Source: Deinococcus malanensis (GTDB taxonomy: Bacteria; Deinococcota; Deinococci; Deinococcales; Deinococcaceae). From it: a stretch of DNA of 64,000 nucleotides. The position numbers and the translations under genes are program-made. Positions 33,506-43,566 of this stretch are shown piece after piece (positions within the stretch are counted from its first letter, which is position 1; each line of letters starts with the position of its first letter). The stretch is from the NCBI RefSeq assembly GCF_014647655.1, contig NZ_BMPP01000010.1, positions 1 through 64,000 on the forward strand, written 5' to 3'. Under the pieces are notes generated by a model, which was not told the DNA's origin, ran no database searches, and was given only the letters and a program-made list of their open reading frames with translations.

Positions 33506-35586
33506 CTACCGGGGGGGCTGCTCCGGGTGGGCCAGCTGCGCGTGTTCTTCCCAGGCCACCTGTGCCTGTTCGCCCTGTCCGGTGGTCTCAAAGGCGTGTG
33601 CTGCCTGCGCATAGAAGTCTGCCGCCTCGGTGGGACGCCCTTGGGTGCCGGCGAGGCGGGCGGCGGCCAGCAGCCAGGGAGCAGCCTGGCGCACGTCCCC
33701 ACCCTCCTGCCAGTGACGCGCGATGCGGGTGGGCGGCGCGCCGTGCCCGGCGAGTGTGCGTGCTGCGGCGCGGTGCAGGACCTTGCGCACCGGTTCGGGG
33801 GTTCCTGAGAGGACTGCTTCGGCAATCAGGTCATGACTGAAGCTATCACCGGCCACGATCTGCGCGGCGTCCAGCTCGTCCCAGGCCCCTGCCGTGTCGA
33901 GCAGGGTCGTGCCCAGCACTTCCGCAATCTGTTCGGGGGTGAAGTCAACCTGCAGCACGGCCGCCGCCCGGGCCGTGTGCAGGGCATTTTCCGACAGACG
34001 CGTCAGGCGCCCCCGGAGCAGCTCCTCAAAGCCTCGTGCAAGGCCCGATGGTTTCGAAAGAAGTCCCGCCTCGCTGGTCTCGACGATGTGCCGCATGGTC
34101 TCCAGCACGAACTGAGGATTGCCTCCGGTCGCGTGGTACAAGCGCTCGACCAGGATTTCTTTCGGCATATGCTCGCCGCTGCGTGGCGGCGGAAGCTGAA
34201 GGTCGCTGAGCAGCGTGCCGATGGCCTCCCTGTCCAGCGGTGTCAGCTCGATGCGGACCGCCAGGCCCGCATTGACCATCCGCTCGACCGTGGCCTGCTG
34301 TGCTGGCCGCAGTTCTCCCCGCCGGTAGACCGAAATGAAGCGTGGAAAGTTCCCCTGTCCTTCCTGGGACAGGGCATGCGAGAACATGAACGCCCCGAGT
34401 TCAGTGGTGGCTGGATCGTAGTACTGCACGTCGTCGTTGAGGGTGGCGGCGAAGCCGGGTGCCGTGAGTCGCGTCATTTCCAGGTGGGCCAGGAAAAATG
34501 TGTGCCGGTCGGATTCAGCGGTCAGCGGCGGGAGGTCCTGGTCCCCGTGCAGTTCGGGCAGCAGCCGCGACAGCTCCCGCCGGACCCAGCCGGGCAGCGT
34601 CACGTGGGGGGCTGCCGCCAGCCGGGCGCGGGCATTGCGCGCTGCGCTGGCAAAAGGTACATCCTGATCGCCGGGTCGGCCCGGCAAGTACAGCCAGGTT
34701 CCTTTGCCGCGCAGGAAGTCCTGAGCCAGCCGCGTTTTGCCCGAGCCAGGGTCACCAGTGATGAAGATCTGCCGGCCGGCGGCCCAGGCCTCTTCCATCA
34801 GAGCCCAGGCGTCGTCCCGGGCAATCAGCCGCGGTGGCCGCAGCACTGCGAGCGGCAGGCGCCTCCGGGTGGGCGCCACGTCGACGGTGCCCAGGTCGAT
34901 AGCGCGGGCCAGGTCCCGGCTGGCTGCCGAGGGCTCCACCCCCAGGTCGCGGCGCAGGATGTCCTTACAGCGGCGGTAGGCCTTGAGGGCCGCCGGCCGG
35001 TCGCCCGCCTGGTAGCGCAGCCGCATCAGGCGCCTCCAGCCGTCTTCTGAGAGCGGGTCGGTTTCGACAAGCCTCTCTGCCAGCAGAGTCGCTTCCACGA
35101 TCTCACCTGTCTCTTCCAGATGCTGGATCTGCCGCTGGAAGGCCTGAAGGCGTGAGGCCTCAAAACGCTCGCGCTCGGCAAGCAGCCAGTCGGCCAGGTC
35201 CGGCAGGTCGTCATAGTCCACCCCATCGAGCAGGGTGTTCATGGACACCTGACTGACCTGCACCGCGGTGTCCGGTTTTCCCGTGATCCATGAGTTGTTA
35301 CAGTGCACTGCCTGACTCAGGGTCAGCATTTCCTGACCCTGCACCAGTTCCTCGCCATACGCCTTGTGTGTGCGGCGCAGCAGGTGAACGAGGTTGTTCC
35401 GGGCTGGCGTCTCCTCAGTGCCGGGCCAGAGCAGCCCGGTCAACCGCGCGCGAGATGTGGGACCTTCCAGTGCCAGATAGGCGAGCAGCGCGAGGGTTTT
35501 GCCCTCACACCGCATCACCCGGCCGTCGGGGCTGACGAGCTGCGGCTTGCCGAACAGCGTCAGCCGCCAGAAGGGCGTGCCTATCA
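33506..35586 (-). CDS. BTAD-family regulator with AAA ATPase domain, paralogue
   Basis: About 693 residues with the same domain order as its neighbour: winged helix (LTLFGKPQLVSPDGRVMRCE, LAYLALEGPTSRARLTGLLW), BTAD, ATPase with Walker A GDPGSGKTRLAQDF, and helical C terminus. I start it at ATG 35586 (MIGTPFWRLTLFGK), where alignment with the paralogue begins; a longer frame upstream is unlikely. The pair clearly arose by tandem duplication and has since diverged, so they probably sense different inputs. Confidence 0.88.
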
Positions 35587-35716
35587 TGATGGCTACAGCG
35601 TACCGTACTGGCCTGACCGCGTCTGCGGTAGCCCTTGGCACGAGGACGCCGGTCGCCCAGAGAGGAGACCGGCGTGCGATGGGGGCTGCGTGCATGGGGG
35701 CGCAGCGGGTGATGAC

Positions 35717-36301
35717 TCAGTGCGCGGCCCGGAATTGAGGTGTTGCGTGACGGGGAGCAAGGGAAACCAACACCAGACCCAGCAGTGTCCAGGACAGCGC
35801 GACCTGCACCGGGAAGATCACGCCCGCAGCCTGCTCGCCCAAGAGGAGATGGGTCAGAATGCCAGTGGGCAGGCCAGCGCCGCACAGCAGCGGGACGGCC
35901 CGCTTCCAGCCCGGCAGTTCCCTTGCAAACAGGGCCGCGATGCCCACCCCAAATGAGAGCACCATGCTCAGTGGCCACGCGATGTCCGTGACGATATACA
36001 GGAAGTGTCGGTCGATTAGCTGAGGGAAGAACATATCCAGAACCGACTGCATGGCCGCCAGGGGAATGGTAAGCAGCGGCAGACTCACCATGATCCGTCC
36101 AGCCGGACTGCGTCCGGTGGCATACAGGGCGCGCAGTGCCAGCACGGACGCCAGCCAGCCCACCGCGAAGACCAGATATCCGGTGGCCGACGCCAGGGTC
36201 GTATCCGTGTTCAGGGTTCGCTGGAACCCTTCCAGAAAGCCGACAACGAGCATGGCGGGAGCACCGGCGAAAGTGATGAAACCAAGGGTGCGTACGTTCA
36301 T
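35717..36301 (-). CDS. integral membrane protein, six or so helices
   Basis: 194 residues, AGGAGAAACTGTC before ATG 36301. Hydrophobic segments: LGFITFAGAPAMLVVGFLEG, GYLVFAVGWLASVLALRAL, then LPLLTIPLAAMQSVLDMFF, ITDIAWPLSMVLSFGVGIAA (approximate), LLCGAGLPTGILTHLLLG and VALSWTLLGLVLVSLA. No family recognised. It lies upstream of the BTAD pair in the same direction, so may be their target or co-regulated. Confidence 0.7.
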   Translation of the reverse strand: MNVRTLGFITFAGAPAMLVVGFLEGFQRTLNTDTTLASATGYLVFAVGWLASVLALRALYATGRSPAGRIMVSLPLLTIPLAAMQSVLDMFFPQLIDRHFLYIVTDIAWPLSMVLSFGVGIAALFARELPGWKRAVPLLCGAGLPTGILTHLLLGEQAAGVIFPVQVALSWTLLGLVLVSLAPRHATPQFRAAH

Positions 36302-36381
36302 GACAGTTTCTCCTGGGGAAGCCGTGACCGCGGTTCAGGGGCCGGCGGTCCGGTCGGGCAGAACGATTCATCTCACGCAGG

Positions 36382-36552
36382 TCATGCCTGACGGTGGGGC
36401 TGAGATTGACCGAAGGGAATCCTGCCAGGGCTGGGACCGGGGAGCGCCGGAACCTGTTCTGTGGGGGGCGGTTCGTCTGCTCTGACGGGGCCGGCAGGAC
36501 GGCGGGGCAGCAGGGAAATCCTGGAAGTCCTTAAAGTAAAATCTCGCCTCAT
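36382..36552 (-). CDS. small basic/proline-rich peptide ORF
   Basis: 56 residues starting MRRDFTLRTSRISLLPRRPA, with AAGGAGA five bases before ATG 36552. The C-terminal half is Pro-rich (PPPTEQVPALPGPSPG). The good ribosome binding site and position beside two BTAD regulators and a membrane protein make it a candidate small secreted or signalling peptide, but there is no cleavable signal sequence and no RiPP enzyme nearby. Confidence 0.4.
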   Translation of the reverse strand: MRRDFTLRTSRISLLPRRPAGPVRADEPPPTEQVPALPGPSPGRIPFGQSQPHRQA

Positions 36553-36788
36553 GGTGGTCTCCTTGTCTGGCAGCCGGTGGCTGTCGCTGGTGTCACCGAA
36601 CGTGTTCAGACTAGGTGGCCAGACATGGCACCTGGATGACATGTCATAGGGCCGCCGCCCGCAGGGGAATCCTGGGTGCAGCAGGCCTGGGCGGCCGTAT
36701 GGGGACCAGTTCTGCGAAAGAGGGGCTGTCGGCGCGGTCATGCTGCGACCATGCGGTGCTTCCTACCTTCTGTGCGGAGGAACTCAAG

Positions 36789-38327
36789 ATGCGCAATTCC
36801 CTGACTCTGGCACTTCTAACCCTTGGCCTGGCCACCGCCGCCCCCGCGCCCCTGACCCTGTCCGGAACCGTGAATGCCCCCGCCGGCACGAACGTGAAAG
36901 GCACCCACGTCATCGCCTGCTATCCCAAAGGTGACGAGTGCGATGAGAACCTGACGGTCAGCACGCAGATCACGGCGAGCGGCGGCAGCGCGCCATTCAG
37001 CGTCACCGTGAAAAAAGCCGGCAAATACACGCTGATCGCCTGGAAGGACGTCAACGGCACTGGTGATATTGACGACGGAGATTACTCAGGCTTTCTGAAA
37101 CAGCAGCCCAGCAGCCTGACGCCCCTGCCGGTCAAACCGCCTGCCTCGAAACTTAATGTCAGCATGACGGTCGAAGGCAAGGCGGCGCCTCACGCGGCCA
37201 CCCCGGCAGCCCAGAAGGGTGCGGCCTTCTCCGGATCGGTCGAGGCTCCCAAAGGCGTGGACCTGAAGGGAACCATCGTCCTGGCCTGCGTCTTTCGCAA
37301 CGACACCTGCGACGACGGCGGCGAGATGTACACCATTACGGCCTCCGGTCAGAAGGCCAGCTTCACGATCGGGGGGCTCGGGCAGGGCCCGTACCGGGTG
37401 CTGGCGTGGAAGGACGTCAACAAAAATGACCAGTTCGACGACGGCGATTACATGGCCCGGCTGGAAAACACCTCGGGCGCGGCGCTTGACGTTCAGGCGC
37501 CGCGGGCGAATATCACCCTGAAGCTGAGCAAGGTCGGTGAGCCTGCCGGCTCCCAGGCCAGCAAGGTTCCGCAGGCCTCTGGGAGTGCGGCACCGGCGAA
37601 CGCGAACCCCACCCCCGCCATCAAGAAAGGGGAGGCCGGGTATGTCATGGGGCAGGTCTTCGACTCGCAGGGCAGCCCGGTAAAGGGGGCTTCTGTCAGG
37701 ATCGACCCGGCGGTCAGCGGCTACTTCGTGCACAGCCTCGGCACCTATCAAACCGACGTCAAGGGCATGTATAAGGTCCGCCTGACCCCGGAAGTTTCCT
37801 GGAAGGCGCACGCCAGCGTGAGCGCCATCTGGCAGGACATTCCGATGTGCCTGCCTGCCATACCCTACGGCGACGGCGCGCTGTTCTTCGACCGCGACGG
37901 TGCGGTAAGAAATTTCAAGCTGGACGTGAACGTCGCGGAACTGCGGATAGACCAGCAGTTCGTGGCATCTACCAACCCGGCCGAGCGGCCCCGGTACATC
38001 GGCGACAACCGTATCAACAAGTTCAGGCTGAGCCTCAGGCCTCTGGGGGCTGTGATTGACGGCACCAGGGTACAGACCGGCGAAAGCACCGTCTCGGTCA
38101 GTCAGGGGGCTTGGGCTGTGAACAGCACCTCGTTGAACATGCGCAAGCTTCCCCTGGCGCGCTACGAGCTGAAACTTTCTTATGTCGAGCAGGATGGTTC
38201 ACTTACGCCCCTGGTGGTGCGGAACATGGCCCGCCCCAACGCAGGATTTGCCAGCAGTACCGTCGTGGAATTCGAGAAAATCTCCGATTGCTCGGCGAGC
38301 AGCCAGGTGGAATACCAGTTCCCCTGA
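36789..38327 (+). CDS. secreted protein with two DxN...D-G-D-Y repeat domains
   Basis: 512 residues from ATG 36789 with GGAGG upstream. Signal peptide MRNSLTLALLTLGLATAAPA. Two homologous domains (about 20-130 and 150-260) each have SGTVNAPAG or SGSVEAPKG, then HVIACYPKGDECDEN or VLACVFRNDTCDDG, and end in AWKDVNGTGDIDDGDYSGFL or AWKDVNKNDQFDDGDYMARL. The last resembles a dockerin/EF-hand calcium loop. The C-terminal half (from about 300) contains a carboxypeptidase-regulatory-like beta-sandwich (GYVMGQVFDSQGSPVKGASV) and a further unknown domain. The next gene encodes a lipoprotein with the same repeats. Confidence 0.75.
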   Translation: MRNSLTLALLTLGLATAAPAPLTLSGTVNAPAGTNVKGTHVIACYPKGDECDENLTVSTQITASGGSAPFSVTVKKAGKYTLIAWKDVNGTGDIDDGDYSGFLKQQPSSLTPLPVKPPASKLNVSMTVEGKAAPHAATPAAQKGAAFSGSVEAPKGVDLKGTIVLACVFRNDTCDDGGEMYTITASGQKASFTIGGLGQGPYRVLAWKDVNKNDQFDDGDYMARLENTSGAALDVQAPRANITLKLSKVGEPAGSQASKVPQASGSAAPANANPTPAIKKGEAGYVMGQVFDSQGSPVKGASVRIDPAVSGYFVHSLGTYQTDVKGMYKVRLTPEVSWKAHASVSAIWQDIPMCLPAIPYGDGALFFDRDGAVRNFKLDVNVAELRIDQQFVASTNPAERPRYIGDNRINKFRLSLRPLGAVIDGTRVQTGESTVSVSQGAWAVNSTSLNMRKLPLARYELKLSYVEQDGSLTPLVVRNMARPNAGFASSTVVEFEKISDCSASSQVEYQFP

Positions 38328-38405
38328 CCTACAGGTGGCACTCGAAGGCGGCGCCATGCGGGGAATCAGGAGCAAGCGGGCCCCAGCGTCCGCACACGAT
38401 TCGAA

Positions 38406-38447
38406 GCAGTAAGGGAGAAGCACTGCTTCTCCCTTACTGCTGTTTGT
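38406..38447 (+). terminator. strong terminator hairpin
   Basis: GCAGTAAGGGAGAAG pairs perfectly with CTTCTCCCTTACTGC (15 pairs, loop CACTG), followed by TGTTTGT. Confidence 0.8.
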
Positions 38448-38560
38448 GCCGCCGCACTCGGTACGGGGAAGAGCAGGCGGTCACGCCCGTGCCATGTCCC
38501 GTTTCCTACGGTAGCTGCATCAGCCGGTCGTCAAGCCGGGCTGAGCCCCGGAGGATAGAT

Positions 38561-39823
38561 ATGAGACACGACAAGAATCAACGGACCCTGCGCACCCTGA
38601 CCCTGTGTACGCTGACGGCGCTTCTGCTGGGAGCCTGTGGCGGTACTGCCCCAGCACCAGGGGGCCAACCGCAGCCTCAACCCCAGCCCCAACCGCAGCC
38701 TCAACCCCAGCCGCAACCCCAACCACAGCCTGGCCCTGGAACTACCTTCAGCATCAGCGGAACCATGAAGGCTCCTGCTGGCGGTAATCTGAAAAATTCG
38801 GTGGTCGTCGTCTGTGGCGTCAAGAACAATGACTGTGACCAGGACAACGTCAAGTCGGTGCAGTTGCAGCAGGGTGGCACCGAGGCAACCTTCAGGGTCG
38901 ACGGGCTCAAGCCTGGATCGTACTACCTGCTGGGCTGGAAGGATCTCAACAGCAGCCACGAGATCGATGCTGGTGATTATGTCGGTGTGTACAGCTCGGA
39001 CGGCGGTACCAGTGCCACTGTGATTAGTGGCGCGACCAACAATGCCAACGTGACCCTGGCCCAGATGGCTGCTCCCGATGGGAACGCGGTCTCCGGGACG
39101 GTCCAGGTGCCAGCCGGAAGCGCCGTGACCGACGTGGTGGTGTTCACCTGTGTGCCAGGCGCCCAGGTAGGATGCGATCCGGACAAAATGGTCGCCTCGG
39201 GTGTGACGGCAGATGGAAAATATCTGCTGGAAAATGTACCCGCCGGGCCGTTTCACGTGATGGCGTGGCTGGACGTCAACGGGGACCGGCAACCGAACGC
39301 AGGTGACCTGTACGGTACCTTCCGCGATACCGGCGGGGCTCTGGCACAGGTGCAGGCACCGCGACAGAATGTGGACCTGCGCCTGGACAATTTCCCCACG
39401 GCCGCACCCTCGACACCGGCCCCAGCCCAGCTCGGCGGCACCTGGATCAGCGGAACCAGCACGGGTGTTGACTACTACAACCCTGGTAGCGGCCAGTGGG
39501 CTCCCCCTAGCGGTACGGGTGTGCTGCTGCAGATTCATCCGGACGGCACCTTTACTCGCGGGGTCACGGTGCAGCTCTCGAACTACGGCTGCACCACCAC
39601 GGTCATCGGGCACTACACCGGGCGGGTGCGCGTAAGCGGCAGTGAAATGGTGCTGGAGCCGACGTCCTCACGCCAGAAGTACCTCAGCAGCTGCAATTCC
39701 AGCCTGAACTATGACCGCGAGGTACCAAACGTTTCTCTGCCCTTCACCTGGGAACTGGGCAGTGACGGGCGGCTGGTGCTTACCTGGCCGAGCGGGGGGA
39801 AGACCTACTTCAACCGCACCTGA
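38561..39823 (+). CDS. lipoprotein with Pro-Gln linker and two DxN...D-G-D repeat domains
   Basis: 420 residues from ATG 38561, GGAGGATAGAT upstream. Lipobox LLLGAC is followed by a Gln-Pro tract of about 22 residues that would act as a stiff spacer from the membrane. Two domains parallel those in the preceding gene: SISGTMKAPAG ... GWKDLNSSHEIDAGDYVGVY and SGTVQVPAG ... AWLDVNGDRQPNAGDLYGTF. The C-terminal 130 residues are a separate beta-rich domain with a CTTT ... SSC cysteine pair. The shared architecture suggests the two neighbours act together at the cell surface, perhaps with calcium. Confidence 0.78.
   Translation: MRHDKNQRTLRTLTLCTLTALLLGACGGTAPAPGGQPQPQPQPQPQPQPQPQPQPQPGPGTTFSISGTMKAPAGGNLKNSVVVVCGVKNNDCDQDNVKSVQLQQGGTEATFRVDGLKPGSYYLLGWKDLNSSHEIDAGDYVGVYSSDGGTSATVISGATNNANVTLAQMAAPDGNAVSGTVQVPAGSAVTDVVVFTCVPGAQVGCDPDKMVASGVTADGKYLLENVPAGPFHVMAWLDVNGDRQPNAGDLYGTFRDTGGALAQVQAPRQNVDLRLDNFPTAAPSTPAPAQLGGTWISGTSTGVDYYNPGSGQWAPPSGTGVLLQIHPDGTFTRGVTVQLSNYGCTTTVIGHYTGRVRVSGSEMVLEPTSSRQKYLSSCNSSLNYDREVPNVSLPFTWELGSDGRLVLTWPSGGKTYFNRT
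38666..38731 (+). repeat. imperfect short tandem repeat encoding Gln-Pro
   Basis: Six-base units of the type CAACCC / CAGCCT repeated about eleven times within the lipoprotein gene. Length variation by slippage is possible. Confidence 0.8.
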
Positions 39824-39839
39824 GTGAAGGAACAAAAAG

Positions 39840-39869
39840 GGGGCAGCGTGCGGCTGCCCCTCTTCCTTT
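39840..39869 (+). terminator. terminator
   Basis: GGGGCAGC / GCTGCCCC with loop GTGCG, then TCTTCCTTT, 16 bases after the lipoprotein stop. Confidence 0.75.
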
Positions 39870-40043
39870 GTGCCCGCCCGGGGGGACCGCGAAGAATGGA
39901 CTTCTGAAGGCGGGTGGACAGTCCTGCCCAGTCGTGTCATCGAGCTGCCATGACTGCACCGGCAGAGCCCTGCCATGGGTCGCCTGCGCTGTGCCGTGCT
40001 TGTGGGCCTGCTGGTGTCCGGCCCAGGACGGTGGTCCGGTCCG

Positions 40044-40904
40044 TCACCCCTCCCATTCTGAGCGCAGAGACCTGGGCCGCTTTCCGTCGGTGTCCGTAAA
40101 GCCATACCTGTCACCAAGTTCGGCAGCCACCAGCACCTGCCCCGTCCTGCCGAACACGTTCGGGTCACTCGCCAGGGCCGCAACCGCGCGGCCGATGAAC
40201 TGGGGCGACTCGGAATTTGACAGGTCGAACGCCCCCTCTGGCGCACGCAGGATGCCCTCGGTCCGCACCAGGCCCGGGTAAAGGCTCACGCTCGTTACAC
40301 CATGCGGGTGCAGGTGGTTGGCCATCGCCAGGGCCATCCGGTCGGTGGCAGTCTTCGCCAGAAAATACGGAATGCCTTCGGTGTCCTGGTGACGCGTCGC
40401 CGCGAAGAATGAGATGCCCACGAGCAGGCCACGCGCCTCGATCAGCAGCGGCGCGGCACACTGGCTCGTGACGTAATGGGCCCGGACGCCTGACGCGAAC
40501 ATGTCGTCCCAGATGGACGTCGGCTGTTCCCAGAAGGGTGCGTTCCATTTCTCACCGCGCTCGTCCCAGATGTGCAGGCCTTCATAGCCGCCCCAGACGT
40601 TGTTGACCAGGACGTCGAGCCGTCCGTGCTCCTGCCGGATGCGGTCCACCACGGCGCGGGTCTGGGCGTCATCGGTGTGGTCGCATTGCACGGCGATCCC
40701 CAGGCCGCCGAGTTCGGTGACCTCCTGCGCGGTGTGCTCGAGGCTGCCCGAAAGAAAGGGCATGTGTGCCGAGCGGCCTGTCAGCGTGCGGCCTGTAACG
40801 TACACGGTCGCTCCTGCCTCGCCGAGTCCGAGGGCGATGCCACGGCCGATGCCGCGCGACGCGCCCGTCACGAGGGCGACCTTCCCCCGAAGCAGTGGTG
40901 TCAT
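40044..40904 (-). CDS. short-chain dehydrogenase/reductase
   Basis: 286 residues. Classical cofactor motif TGASRGIGRGIA, then DVLVNNVWGG in place of the common NNAG. The active-site region YFLAKTATDRMALAMANHL lacks a standard serine but keeps the Y-x-x-x-K element. The insertion in the middle (about 120-145) is typical of a subfamily seen from bacteria to plants and animals (DHRS1-like). Cytoplasmic NAD(P)-dependent oxidoreductase; substrate unknown. Confidence 0.88.
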   Translation of the reverse strand: MTPLLRGKVALVTGASRGIGRGIALGLGEAGATVYVTGRTLTGRSAHMPFLSGSLEHTAQEVTELGGLGIAVQCDHTDDAQTRAVVDRIRQEHGRLDVLVNNVWGGYEGLHIWDERGEKWNAPFWEQPTSIWDDMFASGVRAHYVTSQCAAPLLIEARGLLVGISFFAATRHQDTEGIPYFLAKTATDRMALAMANHLHPHGVTSVSLYPGLVRTEGILRAPEGAFDLSNSESPQFIGRAVAALASDPNVFGRTGQVLVAAELGDRYGFTDTDGKRPRSLRSEWEG

Positions 40905-41199
40905 GCACCAGGATACGGGGAAGGCGGATCAGCCAGGAGCGGCGCGTGGTCTTCCGGGTGAGCCGCGGCAGCAAGACAGCAGGGAGGGCTCCCGGCTATA
41001 TGCCCGTCTCTATGACAACCAAACGCAGTTCTCGGGGCCGGACCTTCTTGACTGCATGTGGCTTCCATGGCCTGGTGGGACTGGCGCTCCGCTTCTGCTG
41101 GAACGCACCATCAAGCAACGGGGGCGGGATTGCCAGGCACAAAGGCCCGCCTCGCGATATGAACTCTCGGCTCGTCGCCTAACATTGGCAACAGCAATA
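40905..41199. other. intergenic, no gene seen
   Basis: No supported coding frame between the SDR start and the terminator of the TPR-protein gene. It should contain the SDR promoter. Confidence 0.35.
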
Positions 41200-41227
41200 G
41201 AGCGCGAACACCACCGAGTTCGCGCTC
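41200..41227 (-). terminator. hairpin after the TPR-protein gene
   Basis: GAGCGCGAAC pairs perfectly with GTTCGCGCTC, eight-base loop. On the minus strand it is followed by TATTGCTGTT. It lies 87 bases downstream of the stop at 41314. Confidence 0.6.
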
Positions 41228-41313
41228 CGCTCCTTAGCTGAGCCTGCTGACTGGTTGATGGCGGCGGGTCCAGGGCTGAGGTCCGGCTGGCGGCCGGTTA
41301 CGCCACAGCTCCC

Positions 41314-43566
41314 TCACCCGGCGATGAAGCTGAATTTCCCGTTTGCAGTCATGTCCACCCCCACTGGCCCTCGGGTCACGCCCGACGACACCGATCCTTT
41401 GACTCCCACGTCTACAATCTGTCCGCCTGTGTCAAGTGACACGTACACGCCGCCTTTGACACCCATGCTGCCGGTACTGCTGGTGCTGCCCGTAGTGCCG
41501 GCCTTGACCCCCATTCCCACGGTGATCGTGCCCTGAAAGGCGTACTCCACTTCCCCAAACGCTCCGACCTCGAAGATCAGGGCGCTAGCCTTGAGCGGCG
41601 AAACCTCCAGCGCGATCTTCTCGCAGTTGAAGCTGAGCTTGGCCAGCACCAGGTCCACCTTCATCTTGTACGGTCCGCCGAAATCACAGGACCACGAGTC
41701 GGGCGTGGCAATGTTGATCTCCCCAATTTCGGCAGGTGCACGGTCACGGCATTCGATCTGCCAGTCGGTGCTTTTATAGCGGTGCCATAAGGCCCCTGGG
41801 CTGATCGCCACGCTGAGAAGCCTATGGTCCAGCAGCCTGTCAGCGTGATTCTCCAAGCTCAGGCGGACCAACTCGTAGTGCAGCGGGTCGGAAATATTTG
41901 CCGCGAGGCCAGTCATCAGTTTAAAGGTCGGGTCCCAGACCTCAGCGACAGCGCCGTCCACCAGCAGGGCCGAGCGGCGCCAGCTGTTGGTAGCTTCCTG
42001 AAAGACGTCGCAGCGCTTCCGGTCGTATTTCTCGGCTATGGGACGTGAACAGGCCTGGTCGCTTTTGCAGGGCTCGATTTCGTATCGTTCCTCCTCATTC
42101 AGGCGCAACAGGGCTGTCTCCATGACGCCGGCCGCAGTGGTGGGGCTGAGGTACACCTTTTGTTGGTTATGTGGCGCACCAGTCTGATAGGGATTGAACA
42201 TGGCGTTATGGTCATCGCGGTTAATGGTCTCGTGCACGAGCTGCCAGCCATGCGCCACGCTTGGATCGGCCGTGATCGCATCAATTCGGCTCCGGATGTT
42301 TCCGATGCGTGAACTGGCCAGCGCGTTATCCGGTGAGAAATCCGTCTGGGTGCGGGCACGGTCCTGCAACTGCCTGACAATCTCGTCCATACGCGCCGTG
42401 CGGGCGCGTACGCGCCTATCGATAATAACTTTCAGACCTTTCACGCGCTCATGAAAGGCCATACCATCCCAGGGGTACTGCGGGTACGGCAGCTGTGGCA
42501 GCTTCCAACCCACACCCCGGGACAGGTCGTACACGTCCTTCGCAGGAGGCCACCAGGCACCGGCGTTCTGGACAGCAACCTGCGGTGCAGGTGTGCCCGG
42601 GCCGGTCTGCGCAGGCGGCGTGGCGGCAGGGGGCCTGGCGAGGGCCGGGTTGCGCTTCTGTCCCAGGCGGTAGAAGCGTAGGGCTTCCTCCTCCTTGCCC
42701 TGGGCTTTGAGGCTGAACGCCAGATTGCGTCTGGCTTCCGCCAGCAGCGGGTCCAGTGTAAGCGCCTTTCGGAGCAAAGGTTCGGCCTCCTGGGCCCGTT
42801 TCAGGGCGATGAGGGCATGCCCACGGTTGTTCAGGCGTACGGCCTCCGGCACGAACATCCCTCCGTCGCCGGGCGGCAGCTTCTGAGCAGCGTCGAGGAA
42901 GGTCAGGGCTTCGCACGGCAGCCCCAGCAGGCTTGCTACCCCAGCGGCATTCACGAGGTGTGCCGCCGCTTTCGGTGCCTGGGCGTGCGCTTCCAGGAGG
43001 GCAGCGAGCGCCACCTGAGGCCGGCGACTCATGGCGGCGGCGGCGGCGATGGAACTGGCTGTTTCGGCGCTGCGGGCCGCGCTCCTGAGCTGTGCCGCGC
43101 CGTCTGCGCCGAGCTTGCCGTGCGCGAATGTCCGTGCGTTGGAGAGGGCGTCGCTCAGCGTGGGAGGCTTCAGGCAGCCCGGACCGCTCGTGGCACCTGG
43201 CGCTGGGGTCCTGGGCGTCGCGTCCAGGCGGGCCTGCAGGGCTGCGAGCACCCGCTCGGAATGGACTCGCTGCGGGTTGTCCCTGGACATGTCCGAGAGC
43301 AGCTTCTGCAGGTTGGCGATGCCTTGCTGCAGCGCCTCACGGGTAGGTGCGCCCGACGGCGACCCCTGGGTGGTTCCGCCAAAGCGCCGGGTGTACTCCA
43401 CATTCAGCATCTGCTGCAGCGTGCTGTCCAGAAGCGCGGACTGAACGTCCGCCCAGGAGGAAAGCGTGACTTCCTGAGCGGAAGCCGCAGGCGCCGAGGT
43501 GCAGGCAAGCACCGCGGCCAGTCCGGTAAGGACCGGGCTGAGGTGTCGGTGGGATGTGTGGGTCAT
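41314..43566 (-). CDS. secreted TPR-repeat protein
   Basis: About 750 residues, start ATG 43566 with GGAGGACGTCCACC upstream. Signal peptide LTGLAAVLACTSAPAASA then QEV. Tandem TPR units are clear around 240-310 (AVRLNNRGHALIALKRAQEA and PLLAEARRNLAFSLKAQGKE). A Pro/Ala-rich linker follows, then a long unknown region with conserved-looking Cys (CKSDQACSRP) and a Gly/Val/Thr-rich C terminus of strand repeats (GVKAGTTGSTSSTGSMGVKG). Probably periplasmic. No operon partner. Confidence 0.75.
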   Translation of the reverse strand: MTHTSHRHLSPVLTGLAAVLACTSAPAASAQEVTLSSWADVQSALLDSTLQQMLNVEYTRRFGGTTQGSPSGAPTREALQQGIANLQKLLSDMSRDNPQRVHSERVLAALQARLDATPRTPAPGATSGPGCLKPPTLSDALSNARTFAHGKLGADGAAQLRSAARSAETASSIAAAAAMSRRPQVALAALLEAHAQAPKAAAHLVNAAGVASLLGLPCEALTFLDAAQKLPPGDGGMFVPEAVRLNNRGHALIALKRAQEAEPLLRKALTLDPLLAEARRNLAFSLKAQGKEEEALRFYRLGQKRNPALARPPAATPPAQTGPGTPAPQVAVQNAGAWWPPAKDVYDLSRGVGWKLPQLPYPQYPWDGMAFHERVKGLKVIIDRRVRARTARMDEIVRQLQDRARTQTDFSPDNALASSRIGNIRSRIDAITADPSVAHGWQLVHETINRDDHNAMFNPYQTGAPHNQQKVYLSPTTAAGVMETALLRLNEEERYEIEPCKSDQACSRPIAEKYDRKRCDVFQEATNSWRRSALLVDGAVAEVWDPTFKLMTGLAANISDPLHYELVRLSLENHADRLLDHRLLSVAISPGALWHRYKSTDWQIECRDRAPAEIGEINIATPDSWSCDFGGPYKMKVDLVLAKLSFNCEKIALEVSPLKASALIFEVGAFGEVEYAFQGTITVGMGVKAGTTGSTSSTGSMGVKGGVYVSLDTGGQIVDVGVKGSVSSGVTRGPVGVDMTANGKFSFIAG

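Noticed and set aside
38666..38731. Possible CRISPR or regulatory repeat.
   Set aside because: Six-base units without spacers, in frame, encoding a Gln-Pro linker.
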